Shown piece after piece: positions 15,905 to 24,267 of a DNA stretch of 43,101 nt (positions within the stretch are counted from its first letter, which is position 1; every line of letters starts with the position of its first letter). This DNA is from an uncultured Actinomycetes bacterium (GTDB lineage: Bacteria > Actinomycetota > Thermoleophilia > RBG-16-64-13). Where the stretch lies: the NCBI GenBank assembly GCA_903873715.1, contig CAIQPS010000002.1:1-43101 (forward strand), written 5' to 3'. The notes under the pieces were generated by a model. That model was not told the origin of the DNA and searched no databases. It saw only the letters and a program-made list of their open reading frames with translations. The translations under genes were made by a program, and so were the position numbers.

Positions 15905-16066
15905 CGGTACCGACCCCTTCTTAAAATAGACCTAGAGAGCGAGGTGGTTCGCCCTCAGGCCCCGCTCTCCCGCCCCCACACTCGCGGACCATGGGGGTGC
16001 GACACGCTTTCTGCGCGGGTTTCCTTACTGAGTGGGGCAGCCACTGAAGAGGAAGGAGATTGCGGA

Positions 16067-16645
16067 ATGAAGAGATTCGTGTTGGTGGTCTTCCTGGCGA
16101 TGACGCTGCTGCTGACAATGGGAGTCGGCATCGCTCTCGCCGGGAACGGTTCCCCGTCGGGGTTCCACGAGAACATCAACGTCATAGGTGTGAACAACGC
16201 CAAGAACGCGAACTACACCGGCGGAAACGGATCCACCATCTTCATCTCCCGTACCGGTAGCACCCAGTTCTTCGTGTACGGCGGCAACAGCTTTGCCATA
16301 GTCGACCATGACGGCACGGATGGCAAAGTGGGCACTTCGGCCATGAGCGCCGAGACTGCCGGCCTCATCTTCCCGTACATCGGCTGGACCGGGTACGGGA
16401 CCGGCCACTGGAACGTGGACATCTACGCACGGCTACTCGGCCCGACCAGCGCTTCCTTCCGCTGGACCACCGAGTACTACGACGGCCTCGCCTGGGTGCA
16501 GTTGAGTTCCTTCACCCTGGACCGGAGCAGCAAGTTCAGCCTCAAGACGGGCGACGTCCTGATCGACGGCTACAGGAACATCCTCTGGACCTGGGACCAG
16601 AAGAACGACTACCGCATCTGCCAGCTGAGGATCTATATCCACTGA
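16067..16645 (+). CDS. secreted beta-rich protein, unknown function
   Basis: A 192-residue exported protein: signal peptide MKRFVLVVFLAMTLLLTMGVGIALA, cleavage likely after ALA. The mature part is rich in Gly, Asn, Tyr and Trp with alternating hydrophobic strands (FVYGGNSFAIVDHDG, WNVDIYARLLG, RWTTEYYDGLAW), suggesting a beta-sandwich surface or carbohydrate-facing protein. One Cys near the C-terminus. Start ATG 16067 has a strong GGAAGGAG 8 nt upstream; the frame opens earlier but without signal. A strong terminator follows directly. Family not recognised. Confidence 0.7.
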   Translation: MKRFVLVVFLAMTLLLTMGVGIALAGNGSPSGFHENINVIGVNNAKNANYTGGNGSTIFISRTGSTQFFVYGGNSFAIVDHDGTDGKVGTSAMSAETAGLIFPYIGWTGYGTGHWNVDIYARLLGPTSASFRWTTEYYDGLAWVQLSSFTLDRSSKFSLKTGDVLIDGYRNILWTWDQKNDYRICQLRIYIH

Positions 16646-16669
16646 TCTAGGTCTGAGGCAGGTCCGCGC

Positions 16670-16700
16670 AGAGGGGGCCTCCGGGCCCCCTCTTTGTTGT
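16670..16700 (+). terminator. intrinsic terminator of the 16067 gene
   Basis: AGAGGGGGCC (16670-16679), loop TCCG, GGCCCCCTCT (16684-16693), then TTGTTGT. A textbook rho-independent terminator on the plus strand. Confidence 0.9.
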
Positions 16701-16748
16701 GCGCAGGTGTCTCGGCGCCCCCAAACAACACGTGGGGATCACGACCGC

Positions 16749-16780
16749 AGAAAAGAAGAGGGAGCCTTGCGGCTCCCTCT
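16749..16780 (-). terminator. intrinsic terminator of the hydA1 operon
   Basis: On the minus strand GAGGGAGCC, loop GCAA, GGCTCCCTC, then TTCTTTTCTG; plus-strand arms at 16758-16766 and 16771-16779. It ends the operon running from 20853 and sits back to back with the plus-strand terminator at 16670. Confidence 0.88.
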
Positions 16781-16816
16781 CCGATGTCCAGCGTAGCCGC
16801 GCCGTAGGCGCCGGGG

Positions 16817-18745
16817 CTATTCGATGTGCTTGCCGCGCGCGACGTAGTGCGTGTGCAGCAACTCGTGGCTCTTGTGACCGCACGGCCCGTCGGTGAGGAA
16901 CTCCTCGTAGACCTTGACCACGGCCGGGTTCTCGTAGGACTTGCGGATGTCGAGCTCGTGGTCCTCGGAGTAGATGGCCTTGGCGCGCGCCGCCCGGATC
17001 TCTTTGCTGGTCGGGATGGGCTGGCCGCCGCCGCCCAGGCAACCACCCGGGCAGGCCATGAACTCGATGAAGTGGCAGTGGCTGAACTTGCCGCCGTGCT
17101 TGATGTCTTCCATGACCTTCTTCGCGTTTGCCGTGCCGTGGGCCACGGCCACCTTGAGGGTGGCGCCTTTCAGCCAATCCCAGTTGGGTACCAGGTGCTT
17201 GAGGATGTCCGGCACCGGGCCCACGTCCGGGATCTTGACCTCCACGTAACGGACGCCTTCGAAGCCGCGCACCGGGATGATGTCGCCCTGCTCGAAGATG
17301 CTCTCCACCTTGCGGCCGGTGACCAGCTCGATGACCGTGCGCAGCGCCGACTCCATCACGCCACCGGTGGCGCCGAAGATAAGACCCGAGCCGGTGGCTC
17401 CGCCGAACGGGTCGTCGAAGTCGGACTTGGGCATGGTGGGCACGTCGAGGCCTGCCTGATGGAACATCTTGCCAAGCTCGCGGGTGGTGAGGCCGAAGTC
17501 GACGTCCTGGTAGCCGCTGTCGACCATCTCCGGGCGGTTGCACTCGAACTTCTTGGCCGAGCAGGGCATGAGGGCCACGCTCACGATGTTCTTGGGATCG
17601 AGGCCCAGCTTATCGGCGTAGAAGGTCTTGATGAGCGCCCCGAACATCTGCTGCGGGCTCTTGGCCGTCGACAGGTTCGGGATGAACTCCGGATAGAAGT
17701 GCTCGCAGTACTTGACCCAGCCCGGCGAGCAGCTGGTGAACTGCGGCAGCGCGACCGACGTCTCACCCTCTACTAGAGCTTTATACAAGCGGAGAACGAG
17801 CTCCGTGCCCTCCTCGATGATGGTGAGGTCGGCGGTGAAGTTGGTGTCGAACACATGGTCGAAGCCCATGCGCTTGAGGCCGGTGTTCATCTGGTAGGTG
17901 ACCGAGGTGCCGGGCGCCAGGCCGAAGCACTCGCCCATGGCGGCGCGGGGCGACGGGGCCGTCTGGATGACCACGTGCTTGTTGGGGTCGTCCAGGGCCT
18001 TCCAGACCTGGTCGAGAGCCGGGTTGGCGTACAGGGCCGCGGTCGGGCAGCGGTTGATGCACTGGCCGCAGTTGATGCAGATCTCGTTGCCGAGGGGCTT
18101 CTGCATGAAGGTGGAGATCTCCACCTTGTTGGAGCGGTTCATCGCCTCGAGGACGCCCACTTCCTGGACGTCGATGCTGGTCCGCACGCAACGGCGGCAG
18201 CGGATGCACTTGTTCATGTCGCGGACGATCGAGAAGCTCGAGTCGTCGATCGCCACCGGTTCTTCGACATGACCGAAGCGGAAGCCGTCGACCCCGTACT
18301 CCTCGGCCAGTTGCTGCAGCTCGCAGATGCCGTTACGGATGCACGAGTAGCAGTCCCCGCAGTGCTCGGAGAGCAGCAGGTCGAGCACATGCCGGCGGGC
18401 GATGCGAACGGCCTTGGAGTAGGTCTTGATCCTGACGGGCGCGGTGATGGGATAGGCGCAGGCGGCCTGCAGGGTCTTCTGACCCTCCACTTCGACCACG
18501 CAGATGCGGCAGATCCCGGCCACTTCCAGGTCCGGGTGATGGCACAGAGTGGGGATGCGCACGCCCATGCTCTTGGCAGCCTCGAGGATGGTGGTGCCGA
18601 GAGGGACCTTGGTCTCCATCCCGTCGATGGTCACCCCGATCGTCGCCCCGATGGCGTCGGCCACAGGCGTTTCCCGGGGGAGATCCGGCTGGAACAGCTG
18701 GCTGAGCGGCGCTCTCCGGCGAGGCAGGCAGGTGTTATCGGCCAT
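16817..18745 (-). CDS. hydA: [FeFe]-hydrogenase catalytic subunit (copy 1)
   Basis: A 642-residue HydA of the multimeric NAD-linked class. N-terminal plant-type [2Fe-2S] domain (TLCHHPDLEVAGICRICVVE), His-ligated [4Fe-4S] (EHCGDCYSCIRNGIC), then a two-cluster ferredoxin segment. The first motif, CIRCRRCVRTSIDV, lacks its fourth Cys; the second, CINCGQCINRCP, is complete. H-domain: TSCSPGW, MPCSAKKFEC, and EFMACPGGCLGGGGQP; small-subunit-like tail HELLHTHY. TSCSPGW has Ser where characterised enzymes usually have TSCCPxW. I chose ATG 18745 (GGAG 10 nt upstream) over ATG 18754. It overlaps the nuoF-like gene by 11 nt. Expected role: reversible H2 oxidation coupled to NAD(H) and ferredoxin. Confidence 0.95.
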   Translation of the reverse strand: MADNTCLPRRRAPLSQLFQPDLPRETPVADAIGATIGVTIDGMETKVPLGTTILEAAKSMGVRIPTLCHHPDLEVAGICRICVVEVEGQKTLQAACAYPITAPVRIKTYSKAVRIARRHVLDLLLSEHCGDCYSCIRNGICELQQLAEEYGVDGFRFGHVEEPVAIDDSSFSIVRDMNKCIRCRRCVRTSIDVQEVGVLEAMNRSNKVEISTFMQKPLGNEICINCGQCINRCPTAALYANPALDQVWKALDDPNKHVVIQTAPSPRAAMGECFGLAPGTSVTYQMNTGLKRMGFDHVFDTNFTADLTIIEEGTELVLRLYKALVEGETSVALPQFTSCSPGWVKYCEHFYPEFIPNLSTAKSPQQMFGALIKTFYADKLGLDPKNIVSVALMPCSAKKFECNRPEMVDSGYQDVDFGLTTRELGKMFHQAGLDVPTMPKSDFDDPFGGATGSGLIFGATGGVMESALRTVIELVTGRKVESIFEQGDIIPVRGFEGVRYVEVKIPDVGPVPDILKHLVPNWDWLKGATLKVAVAHGTANAKKVMEDIKHGGKFSHCHFIEFMACPGGCLGGGGQPIPTSKEIRAARAKAIYSEDHELDIRKSYENPAVVKVYEEFLTDGPCGHKSHELLHTHYVARGKHIE

Positions 18746-19922
18746 GGATCTCATCTCCGAAATGCTCGATGATGGACAGCAGCGCCACCGAGCTGGATTG
18801 TCCCAGCCCGCACTTGGAGGCGACCTGCATGGTGTTGGCGAGCCCCTTGAGCTCGTCCAGGTACTCGTCTGAGCAGGTACCGGCCTTGAGCATCTCCACG
18901 CCTTTGAGCAGTTTGTCGTTGCCCACCCGGCAGGGGGTGCACTGGCCGCACGACTCGTCCACGAAGAAGTCCATGATGTTATGAGCGAGGTCGAGCATGT
19001 CGCGGCCCGGGCCGATGACGATCACCGAACCACCGGTGGGGACGTCCTCGAAGGCCAGCCGGCGCTCGAAGTCCTTCTTGGGCACGCACCGGCCCGAAGC
19101 ACCGCCGATCTGCACGGCCTTGGCGTCGCTGCCGCCCACCTCTTTCAGCAGGTCGGCCACGGTGATCCCGAACGGGAACTCGTAGACGCCCGGCTTCTCG
19201 CAATCGCCGGATACGCTGAACAGCTTGTGACCGGTGGAGTTGTTGGTGCCGATGCTCTTGAACCAGTCGACCCCGTTGACCATGATGCAAGGCACCCAGG
19301 CCAGCGTCTCGACGTTGTTGACCACGGACGGCCGGTTCAGGAAGCCGGACACCACCGGGAACGGCGGCCGGTTGCGCGGCTCGCCGCGAAAGCCCTCGAG
19401 GGATTCGATGAGGGCCGTCTCCTCGCCGCAGACGTACGCGCCTGCACCCATGGCCACCATGATGTTGAAGTTGAACCCTTCGACCCCGCAGATGTTCTGG
19501 CCGAGGAGGTTCTCCGCCTTGCGGCGCTTGATGGTGTCTTCCAGATGCTTGCGCAGGTACGCGTACTCGGCCCGCAGGTAGATGAGACCCAGGGAGGCGC
19601 CGATGGCCCTGCCCCCGATGGTCATCCCTTCCATGACGAGGTCGGCGTATTCGCTGAGGATGAGCCGGTCTTTGAAGGTGCCGGGCTCCCCTTCGTCAGC
19701 GTTGCACATGACGTACTTGGGAGTCCGCTTCTCAGCGGCGGCGAAGTTCCACTTGATGCCGGTCGGGAAACCGGCGCCGCCGCGCCCCTTCAACTTGGAG
19801 TCGCGCACCATGTCGATGATGTCCACGCGGGGCATGGCGAGCGCCTTCCTGAGGCCCTCGCCGGCGGGGATGGCGGAGAAGGTGAGCGTGTTGCCCTGGG
19901 TCTTGATGGCGTCGGTGCTCAT
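18735..19922 (-). CDS. hydB: NuoF/HydB-like NADH-binding flavoprotein, short form
   Basis: A 395-residue 51-kDa-type subunit. FMN/NADH loop GRGGAGFPTGIKW, CNADEGEPGTFKDR, CGEETALIESLEG, and the [4Fe-4S] site DESCGQCTPCRVG with the distal Cys in KCGLGQ. It lacks the N-terminal thioredoxin-like [2Fe-2S] domain and the C-terminal ferredoxin clusters of full HydB, so it is the minimal catalytic core. The start overlaps the NuoE-like stop (ATGA). With NuoE and HydA it forms a trimeric NAD-dependent, possibly bifurcating hydrogenase; whether the short form bifurcates cannot be told. Confidence 0.93.
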   Translation of the reverse strand: MSTDAIKTQGNTLTFSAIPAGEGLRKALAMPRVDIIDMVRDSKLKGRGGAGFPTGIKWNFAAAEKRTPKYVMCNADEGEPGTFKDRLILSEYADLVMEGMTIGGRAIGASLGLIYLRAEYAYLRKHLEDTIKRRKAENLLGQNICGVEGFNFNIMVAMGAGAYVCGEETALIESLEGFRGEPRNRPPFPVVSGFLNRPSVVNNVETLAWVPCIMVNGVDWFKSIGTNNSTGHKLFSVSGDCEKPGVYEFPFGITVADLLKEVGGSDAKAVQIGGASGRCVPKKDFERRLAFEDVPTGGSVIVIGPGRDMLDLAHNIMDFFVDESCGQCTPCRVGNDKLLKGVEMLKAGTCSDEYLDELKGLANTMQVASKCGLGQSSSVALLSIIEHFGDEIHGR

Positions 19923-20473
19923 GACTCACACTCCACGGGGTTCTCGCCCAGCAAGGGCTGTTCCGCGGCCCGTGCAGGCGTGTGCGCTTCCGGCCGCTTC
20001 TTGTAGTCCTGGACGATGACGGCCACCCGGTTGGGCGTGAGCTTCGTATGGATCTCGTCGTTCACCAGCATGGCCGGGCCCTGGTCGCACATGCCCATGC
20101 AGTTGGCCCATTCGAGGCTGAACATGCCGTCGGCAGACGTCTCGCCGAACCCGATGCCCAGATTGCGGGAGAGCTGCTTGGCGATCTCTTCCTTGCCGGC
20201 CAGCTCGCACGAATAGGTGCGGCACAGCCGGAAGATGAAGCGGCCCTCGGGCTTCGGGTTCAGGAAGGCGTAGAAGGTGGCCACCGCGTTCACTTCGACC
20301 GGGTGGCAGCCAAGCACGTCGGCGATGATCTGCATCGCCTCGCTGTCGATACCCCTGTATTTCTCTTTGACCGTGCGAAGTACGGGGATGAGGGAGGCGC
20401 GGTTGTAGTTGGTGAGGGCCGCGACCTCCATGACCTCTTCGCGCAGTCTGGCGTAGTCGACCACAGGCCTCAC
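19919..20473 (-). CDS. hydC: NuoE/HydC-like [2Fe-2S] subunit
   Basis: A 184-residue 24-kDa-type thioredoxin-fold protein. [2Fe-2S] ligands are seen as CRTYSC (C-x4-C) and CMGMC (C-x3-C). The N-terminal helical part (RASLIPVLRTVKEKYRGI, LGCHPVEVNAVATFYAF) is standard. The C-terminus has a short extension (KKRPEAHTPARAAEQPLLG). Start overlaps the receiver stop (ATGA) and its stop overlaps hydB (ATGA), so the four-gene operon is tightly coupled. Confidence 0.93.
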   Translation of the reverse strand: MRPVVDYARLREEVMEVAALTNYNRASLIPVLRTVKEKYRGIDSEAMQIIADVLGCHPVEVNAVATFYAFLNPKPEGRFIFRLCRTYSCELAGKEEIAKQLSRNLGIGFGETSADGMFSLEWANCMGMCDQGPAMLVNDEIHTKLTPNRVAVIVQDYKKRPEAHTPARAAEQPLLGENPVECES

Positions 20474-20853
20474 CGTGCCTTCTCAGCGAGGAGGCGGGTC
20501 ACCTTGGCGACCAGCACCGACGGGTCCACCGGCTTCTCGACGAACTCGTCGACGGGGACCATCTCGTCGTCCTTGCCGATGTTGAGGCCGAGCGCGCGGT
20601 TGACGCTCGTGAGCATGAGGATGGGCAGGTCGGTGTGGCCTTTGCGGCGCACCGCCCGGGCGAAGACCAGGCCGTCGTCGTGCTCTTCCATCATCACGTC
20701 GAGGATGAGCAGATCGGGCGCGTTGGCCTCGAGCGCTTTGAGGCCGGCCTCGACGTTCGAGGCGCTGGCGACCGTATGCCCTTGTTTTTCCAGGACGTAG
20801 CGCCCGGCCTCTACCATGTCCGGGTCGTCGTCCACGATTAGGATCTTGGCCAC
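20470..20853 (-). CDS. CheY-like single-domain response regulator
   Basis: A 127-residue receiver with all key residues: DDD pocket at IVDDDPD, phosphoacceptor in LILDVMMEEHDDG, Thr in MLTSVN, Lys in FVEKPVD. No output domain. GTG start with GAGGGAG upstream. It leads the hydA1 operon and overlaps nuoE, an unusual place for a receiver; it probably interacts with the hydrogenase or receives phosphate from the sensor kinases encoded just upstream (22206 or 21025). It resembles the receiver at 24268 (both have the MM(x)3-4D and long TS-alpha4 insertion GLNIGKDDEMVPVDE / GLDFRPRSEEE). Confidence 0.9.
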   Translation of the reverse strand: MAKILIVDDDPDMVEAGRYVLEKQGHTVASASNVEAGLKALEANAPDLLILDVMMEEHDDGLVFARAVRRKGHTDLPILMLTSVNRALGLNIGKDDEMVPVDEFVEKPVDPSVLVAKVTRLLAEKAR

Positions 20854-20930
20854 AGTTCTCCCTCACTCGCTAGACAGCACGTGGAAGAGCCCGGCCCCCC
20901 CGGACCCGCGGCGCCTGCGGCGACCGCGTA

Positions 20931-20965
20931 CTGTGAATTATATATCAGTAGGGCGCGCGGCGGAA
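20931..20965 (-). promoter_or_regulatory. promoter of the hydA1 operon with Rex-like operator
   Basis: On the minus strand, -35 TTCCGC (20960-20965), 17-nt spacer, -10 TATAAT (20937-20942). The -10 lies inside CTGTGAATTATATATCAG (20931-20948, plus strand), which matches the Rex consensus TTGTGA-N6-TCACAA at 5 of 6 bases in one half and 3 of 6 in the other. The position would block RNA polymerase. The AT-rich island stands out from GC-rich surroundings. The operator is inferred. Confidence 0.55.
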
Positions 20966-21024
20966 GGAGGCCAAGAGGCCCGGACGGCGTATTCTGCCTG
21001 CGGGAGGCGTGTCCGGGCTGCGGC

Positions 21025-22209
21025 TCAGGCGTTCGCCGAGGCCGGAGCCGGCTCCGGCGCAGCCGCCGAGTCGGCATCCCTGAGGGTCACCGTGAAGATC
21101 GACCCCTTGCCCTTCTCGCTCTTCACGGTCGCGTCGCCGCCGTAGAGCTGGGCGAGCTTCCGCACGGTGGAGAGCCCCAGGCCGGAGCCGAGGATCTTGT
21201 AGGTGTCCTCGTTCTTGATGCGCACGAACTCCTGGAAGAGCTTGGCGCTCTCCTCCGCCGTGAGACCGATGCCCGTGTCGGCCACCTGGATCTTCACGGG
21301 GCCCGGGGCGCCCCCGTCGAGGGTCTTGCGCTCGAGGGCCACGGTGACGGTGCCGCCGTCCTTGTTGTACTTGACGGCGTTGGACACCAGGTTGTTGAGG
21401 ATGATCTCCAATTCGCCCGGGTCGGCCAGCATCTCGACCGGTTCGGCGGCGCGCAGGGTGATGGTGATGCCCCGTCCGGCCGCCTCCTGCGAGACCATGT
21501 CGATGGCCGCCTGCGTGATCGCCCGCACGTCGGCGCTGACCAGTTCTCGCTGCTTCTGCCCGGATTCGATCCTGGTGAGGTCGAGCAGGTCGAAGATGAG
21601 CTTCCGCATGCCGTCCAGGCGCACGAGGCTCCTGTCGATCATCAGGCGCCTGTCTTCGGGCTCGTCTGGCTGCAGGATCTTGAGATAGCCCTCTATGGCG
21701 TTGATCGGTGATTTCAGCTCGTGGGAGAGCACCGAGATGAAGTTGAACCGCACCTGGCGCTGGGCTTCGGCGAGGCGGCGGGCCTCCCGGCTGATGATCA
21801 GCTGGTCTGTGGCCTTACGGACCGCGTACCGCAGCTCCTCCGGAGAGAACGGCTTGGGCAGGAAGTCATAGGCGCCGAGCTTGGTGGCCTGCACCGCGGT
21901 CTCGAACGTGGCGTAGGCCGTGATCATGATGGCCAGGATGCTGCGCCCCTGGGTCTTGAGCTTCTGAAGGATGTCCAGCCCGTTGATGCCCGGCAACTTG
22001 AGGTCCACCAGAAGTAGGTCGAACTCGGCGCCCTTGTCCAGTTCCTCGAAGAACTGCTCTCCGCTGCCGAAGTGGGTGGACGTATAGGAGACGTCCACCT
22101 CCACGTCCTCCACGTGCACCTGGTACTTGTTGAGGATGCGCTCGACCGCCAGACAGAGCGGCTCCTCGTCGTCCACCATGGCGACCCGCAAGGCCTGCTG
22201 CGGGCTCAT
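21025..22209 (-). CDS. receiver-histidine kinase (REC-HisKA-HATPase)
   Basis: A 394-residue protein. Receiver (about 8-125) with DDEEPL, phosphoacceptor in LLVDLKLPG, Thr in ITAYA and Lys in LPKPFSPEE; HisKA with phospho-His in SVLSHELKSPINAI; HATPase with NNLVSNAVKYN, VADTGIGL and GSGLGLSTVRKL. The tail is Ala/Pro-rich. The receiver comes first, as in phosphorelay intermediates that take phosphate from another kinase. The frame opens upstream to 22818 but that is shadow sequence; ATG 22209 overlaps the stop of the hydrogenase-sensor kinase (ATGA), its likely upstream partner. Confidence 0.92.
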   Translation of the reverse strand: MSPQQALRVAMVDDEEPLCLAVERILNKYQVHVEDVEVDVSYTSTHFGSGEQFFEELDKGAEFDLLLVDLKLPGINGLDILQKLKTQGRSILAIMITAYATFETAVQATKLGAYDFLPKPFSPEELRYAVRKATDQLIISREARRLAEAQRQVRFNFISVLSHELKSPINAIEGYLKILQPDEPEDRRLMIDRSLVRLDGMRKLIFDLLDLTRIESGQKQRELVSADVRAITQAAIDMVSQEAAGRGITITLRAAEPVEMLADPGELEIILNNLVSNAVKYNKDGGTVTVALERKTLDGGAPGPVKIQVADTGIGLTAEESAKLFQEFVRIKNEDTYKILGSGLGLSTVRKLAQLYGGDATVKSEKGKGSIFTVTLRDADSAAAPEPAPASANA

Positions 22210-24257
22210 GCCAGCGCTCCGATCATCCCGTGCGAGGTGGGCGCGCCTGTCTCCTTGCGCGGCAGATCGATGCGGAACGTGGTGCCGGTGGGACCGGCCG
22301 CCGGGTCGCTGTTGGACTGCACGCTTATCTGACCGCGGTGCATCTTGATGATGCCGTGAGTGACCGCCAGCCCGAGCCCGGTCCCCATCCCCACCTGCTT
22401 GGTGGTGAAGAACGGGTCGAAGAGCTGGGCCATGTGTTCCTTCGCGATCCCGCTGCCGCTGTCCGCGACTTTGATGGTGACCGTGCCGGCCGTGTCCGTG
22501 AGGGTGATGGTTATCGTGCCGCCGTCGGGCATGGCGTGCTGGGCGTTGGTGAGCAGGTTGGTGAGCACCTGCACGATCTGGTCGCCGTCGATCTCGGCGA
22601 TGCTGTCGTTCAGGCGGTCGTCGACGGTGATCTCCACGTTCTCGGCGGTCGGGGCGGTGCGGATGACCTTCTCCACCAACTCGGACAGGTCCGTGGGCTG
22701 CCGCACCACCCGGCTCTGGCGGGCGAAGTTGAGCAGCCCGGAGATGATCCGCTTGCAGCGGTTGGCCTGGTCCACGATGGTCTCCAGGTCCGCCTTCACC
22801 TCGGAGTCGTCCTCGCACTCCTCGAGCAGCAGGTTGGCGTGCAGGAGCAGCGTGCCGAGCGGGTTGTTGACCTCGTGGGCGATGCCGGCGGCGAGTTGCC
22901 CCATGCTGGCCAGCCGCCCGGTGCGCTCGAGCGCCTCCTTGGCCTCTTCCAGCGACTTGTGCGACTCCTCAAGCTGCCTGTAGGCAGAACGGAGTTGCTC
23001 GATGGCGTGGGGGAGGCACATGTCCGAGTCGGCCAGTCCGGCGAACACCGCGTAGGCGTGGTCCAGGCAGGTGTCGTACCCGCAGGCGCCGCAGTTCAGC
23101 AGGTCCTGGGCCTTGTACTTGCCCATCCGCCGGAGGATCTCGTCGATGTCCTGCAGGGTCGGGATCTCGGCGAGGGTCTGGACGTCGGCCTGATACTCAC
23201 GGCTGAGGTCCAGGTCCCGGTAGGTCTCGGGGGCGCCGTCGACGAGGGCGCGCTCTTCATCGGTCATGCTGCCCAGGCGGTTGCGGGCGTACGCACTCAC
23301 GCGGCTTCGGCGCTGGAGCATGGTGAGGTCGCTGGTCATGCCGGGCCCGGCGAAGCAACCCGAGCAGGAAAGCACGTCGAGCAGCCGGGTGTCGCCGCCG
23401 GCGGTCATGTCGAACTCGGTGATGGCTTCGATGAACTCGCCCCGGCCCTCGGCTATCACCAGTTCGCCGGTGAGGAGGTCCTCATCGAGGCCGGCGGTCT
23501 GAAGAAGCCCCCCCGCGATGGGGAACACCGCACCGATGCCGCCATGCGGGGGGTCGAAGCGGTCTCCGTACGCGAAGTCGTCCGGTCTGACGCCTCTTCG
23601 CGCGAACATGTCCCGCAGTTCCGCGAAGGTGAGCACCGCGTCGACTTCCCCGTGGGTGGTGTCGATCGATGCGCGCTTCTTGGCCACGCACGGGCCCATG
23701 AACACGACCTTCGTGTCGGCGCCCATCTCGTACCTCAGCACCCGCGCCATGGCCACCATCGGAGAGACGATGGGGGCGAGATGCGGCATCAGTCTGGGAT
23801 GGTACTTGCGCACGTATGCCACGGCCGCGGGGCACGGGGTGGTGATGTACCGGCCCTGCGGGTCCTTCTCGAGGAGCTTGCGGTATTCCCCGGCCACGAG
23901 GTCCGCGCCGAGCGACATCTCATGGACGGAATCGAACCCCAGCGCTCTGATCATGGAGATCAGCCGGTCGGGCGAGATGTCGACGAATTCGGCGGGGAAG
24001 CTGGGGGCGACCATGGCCACCACCTTCTCCCCGCTCGCCAGCAGCGAGAAGGCCTTGGCGGTGTCGTCGCGGACCTGCTTGGCGTTCTGGCTGCACACCC
24101 GGAGGCAGTTGCCGCACCCGATGCAGCGCGGCTGGATGACGCGGGCCTGACCGTCCACCACCTGGATGGCCTTGGCGGGGCACTCCCGCACGCAGGCGTA
24201 GCACATGCGGCATTTCTCGCCGATGATGGTGATGAGCGGGTTGTCCCAGGTGGGCAT
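22206..24257 (-). CDS. HsfB-like sensory [FeFe]-hydrogenase / histidine kinase
   Basis: A 683-residue sensor. Two [4Fe-4S] ferredoxin motifs (CRMCYACVRECP, CIGCGNCLRVCS) at residues 16-60. Then an H-domain (about 75-370) with divergent signatures: TTPCPAAV for TSCCPxW (proton-relay Cys replaced by Pro), MGPCVAKKRA for MPCxxKxxE, and LSCSGCFAGPG for the third motif. Next a CoFeSP-type [4Fe-4S] motif (CGACGYDTC, then MCLP), a short coiled coil, HisKA (GIAHEVNNPLG) and HATPase (NLLTNAQHA, VADSGSGI, GTGLGLAVTHGI). The family is proposed to sense H2 or redox state by a slow H-cluster and signal by phosphorylation. Regulator genes lie on both sides. Confidence 0.93.
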   Translation of the reverse strand: MPTWDNPLITIIGEKCRMCYACVRECPAKAIQVVDGQARVIQPRCIGCGNCLRVCSQNAKQVRDDTAKAFSLLASGEKVVAMVAPSFPAEFVDISPDRLISMIRALGFDSVHEMSLGADLVAGEYRKLLEKDPQGRYITTPCPAAVAYVRKYHPRLMPHLAPIVSPMVAMARVLRYEMGADTKVVFMGPCVAKKRASIDTTHGEVDAVLTFAELRDMFARRGVRPDDFAYGDRFDPPHGGIGAVFPIAGGLLQTAGLDEDLLTGELVIAEGRGEFIEAITEFDMTAGGDTRLLDVLSCSGCFAGPGMTSDLTMLQRRSRVSAYARNRLGSMTDEERALVDGAPETYRDLDLSREYQADVQTLAEIPTLQDIDEILRRMGKYKAQDLLNCGACGYDTCLDHAYAVFAGLADSDMCLPHAIEQLRSAYRQLEESHKSLEEAKEALERTGRLASMGQLAAGIAHEVNNPLGTLLLHANLLLEECEDDSEVKADLETIVDQANRCKRIISGLLNFARQSRVVRQPTDLSELVEKVIRTAPTAENVEITVDDRLNDSIAEIDGDQIVQVLTNLLTNAQHAMPDGGTITITLTDTAGTVTIKVADSGSGIAKEHMAQLFDPFFTTKQVGMGTGLGLAVTHGIIKMHRGQISVQSNSDPAAGPTGTTFRIDLPRKETGAPTSHGMIGALA

Positions 24258-24267
24258 CAGGACCCGC

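Noticed and set aside
15950-16066. Possible c-di-GMP riboswitch upstream of the secreted protein
   Set aside because: Some GGGTTTCC-like and CACTG pieces are present, but the conserved GEMM core and its tetraloop-receptor pairs are not found. Only a CCCCCA/TGGGGG inverted repeat is clear.
16826-20800. Long plus-strand frames opposite hydA1, hydB and hydC
   Set aside because: Shadows of well-supported hydrogenase genes; no ribosome sites or motifs.
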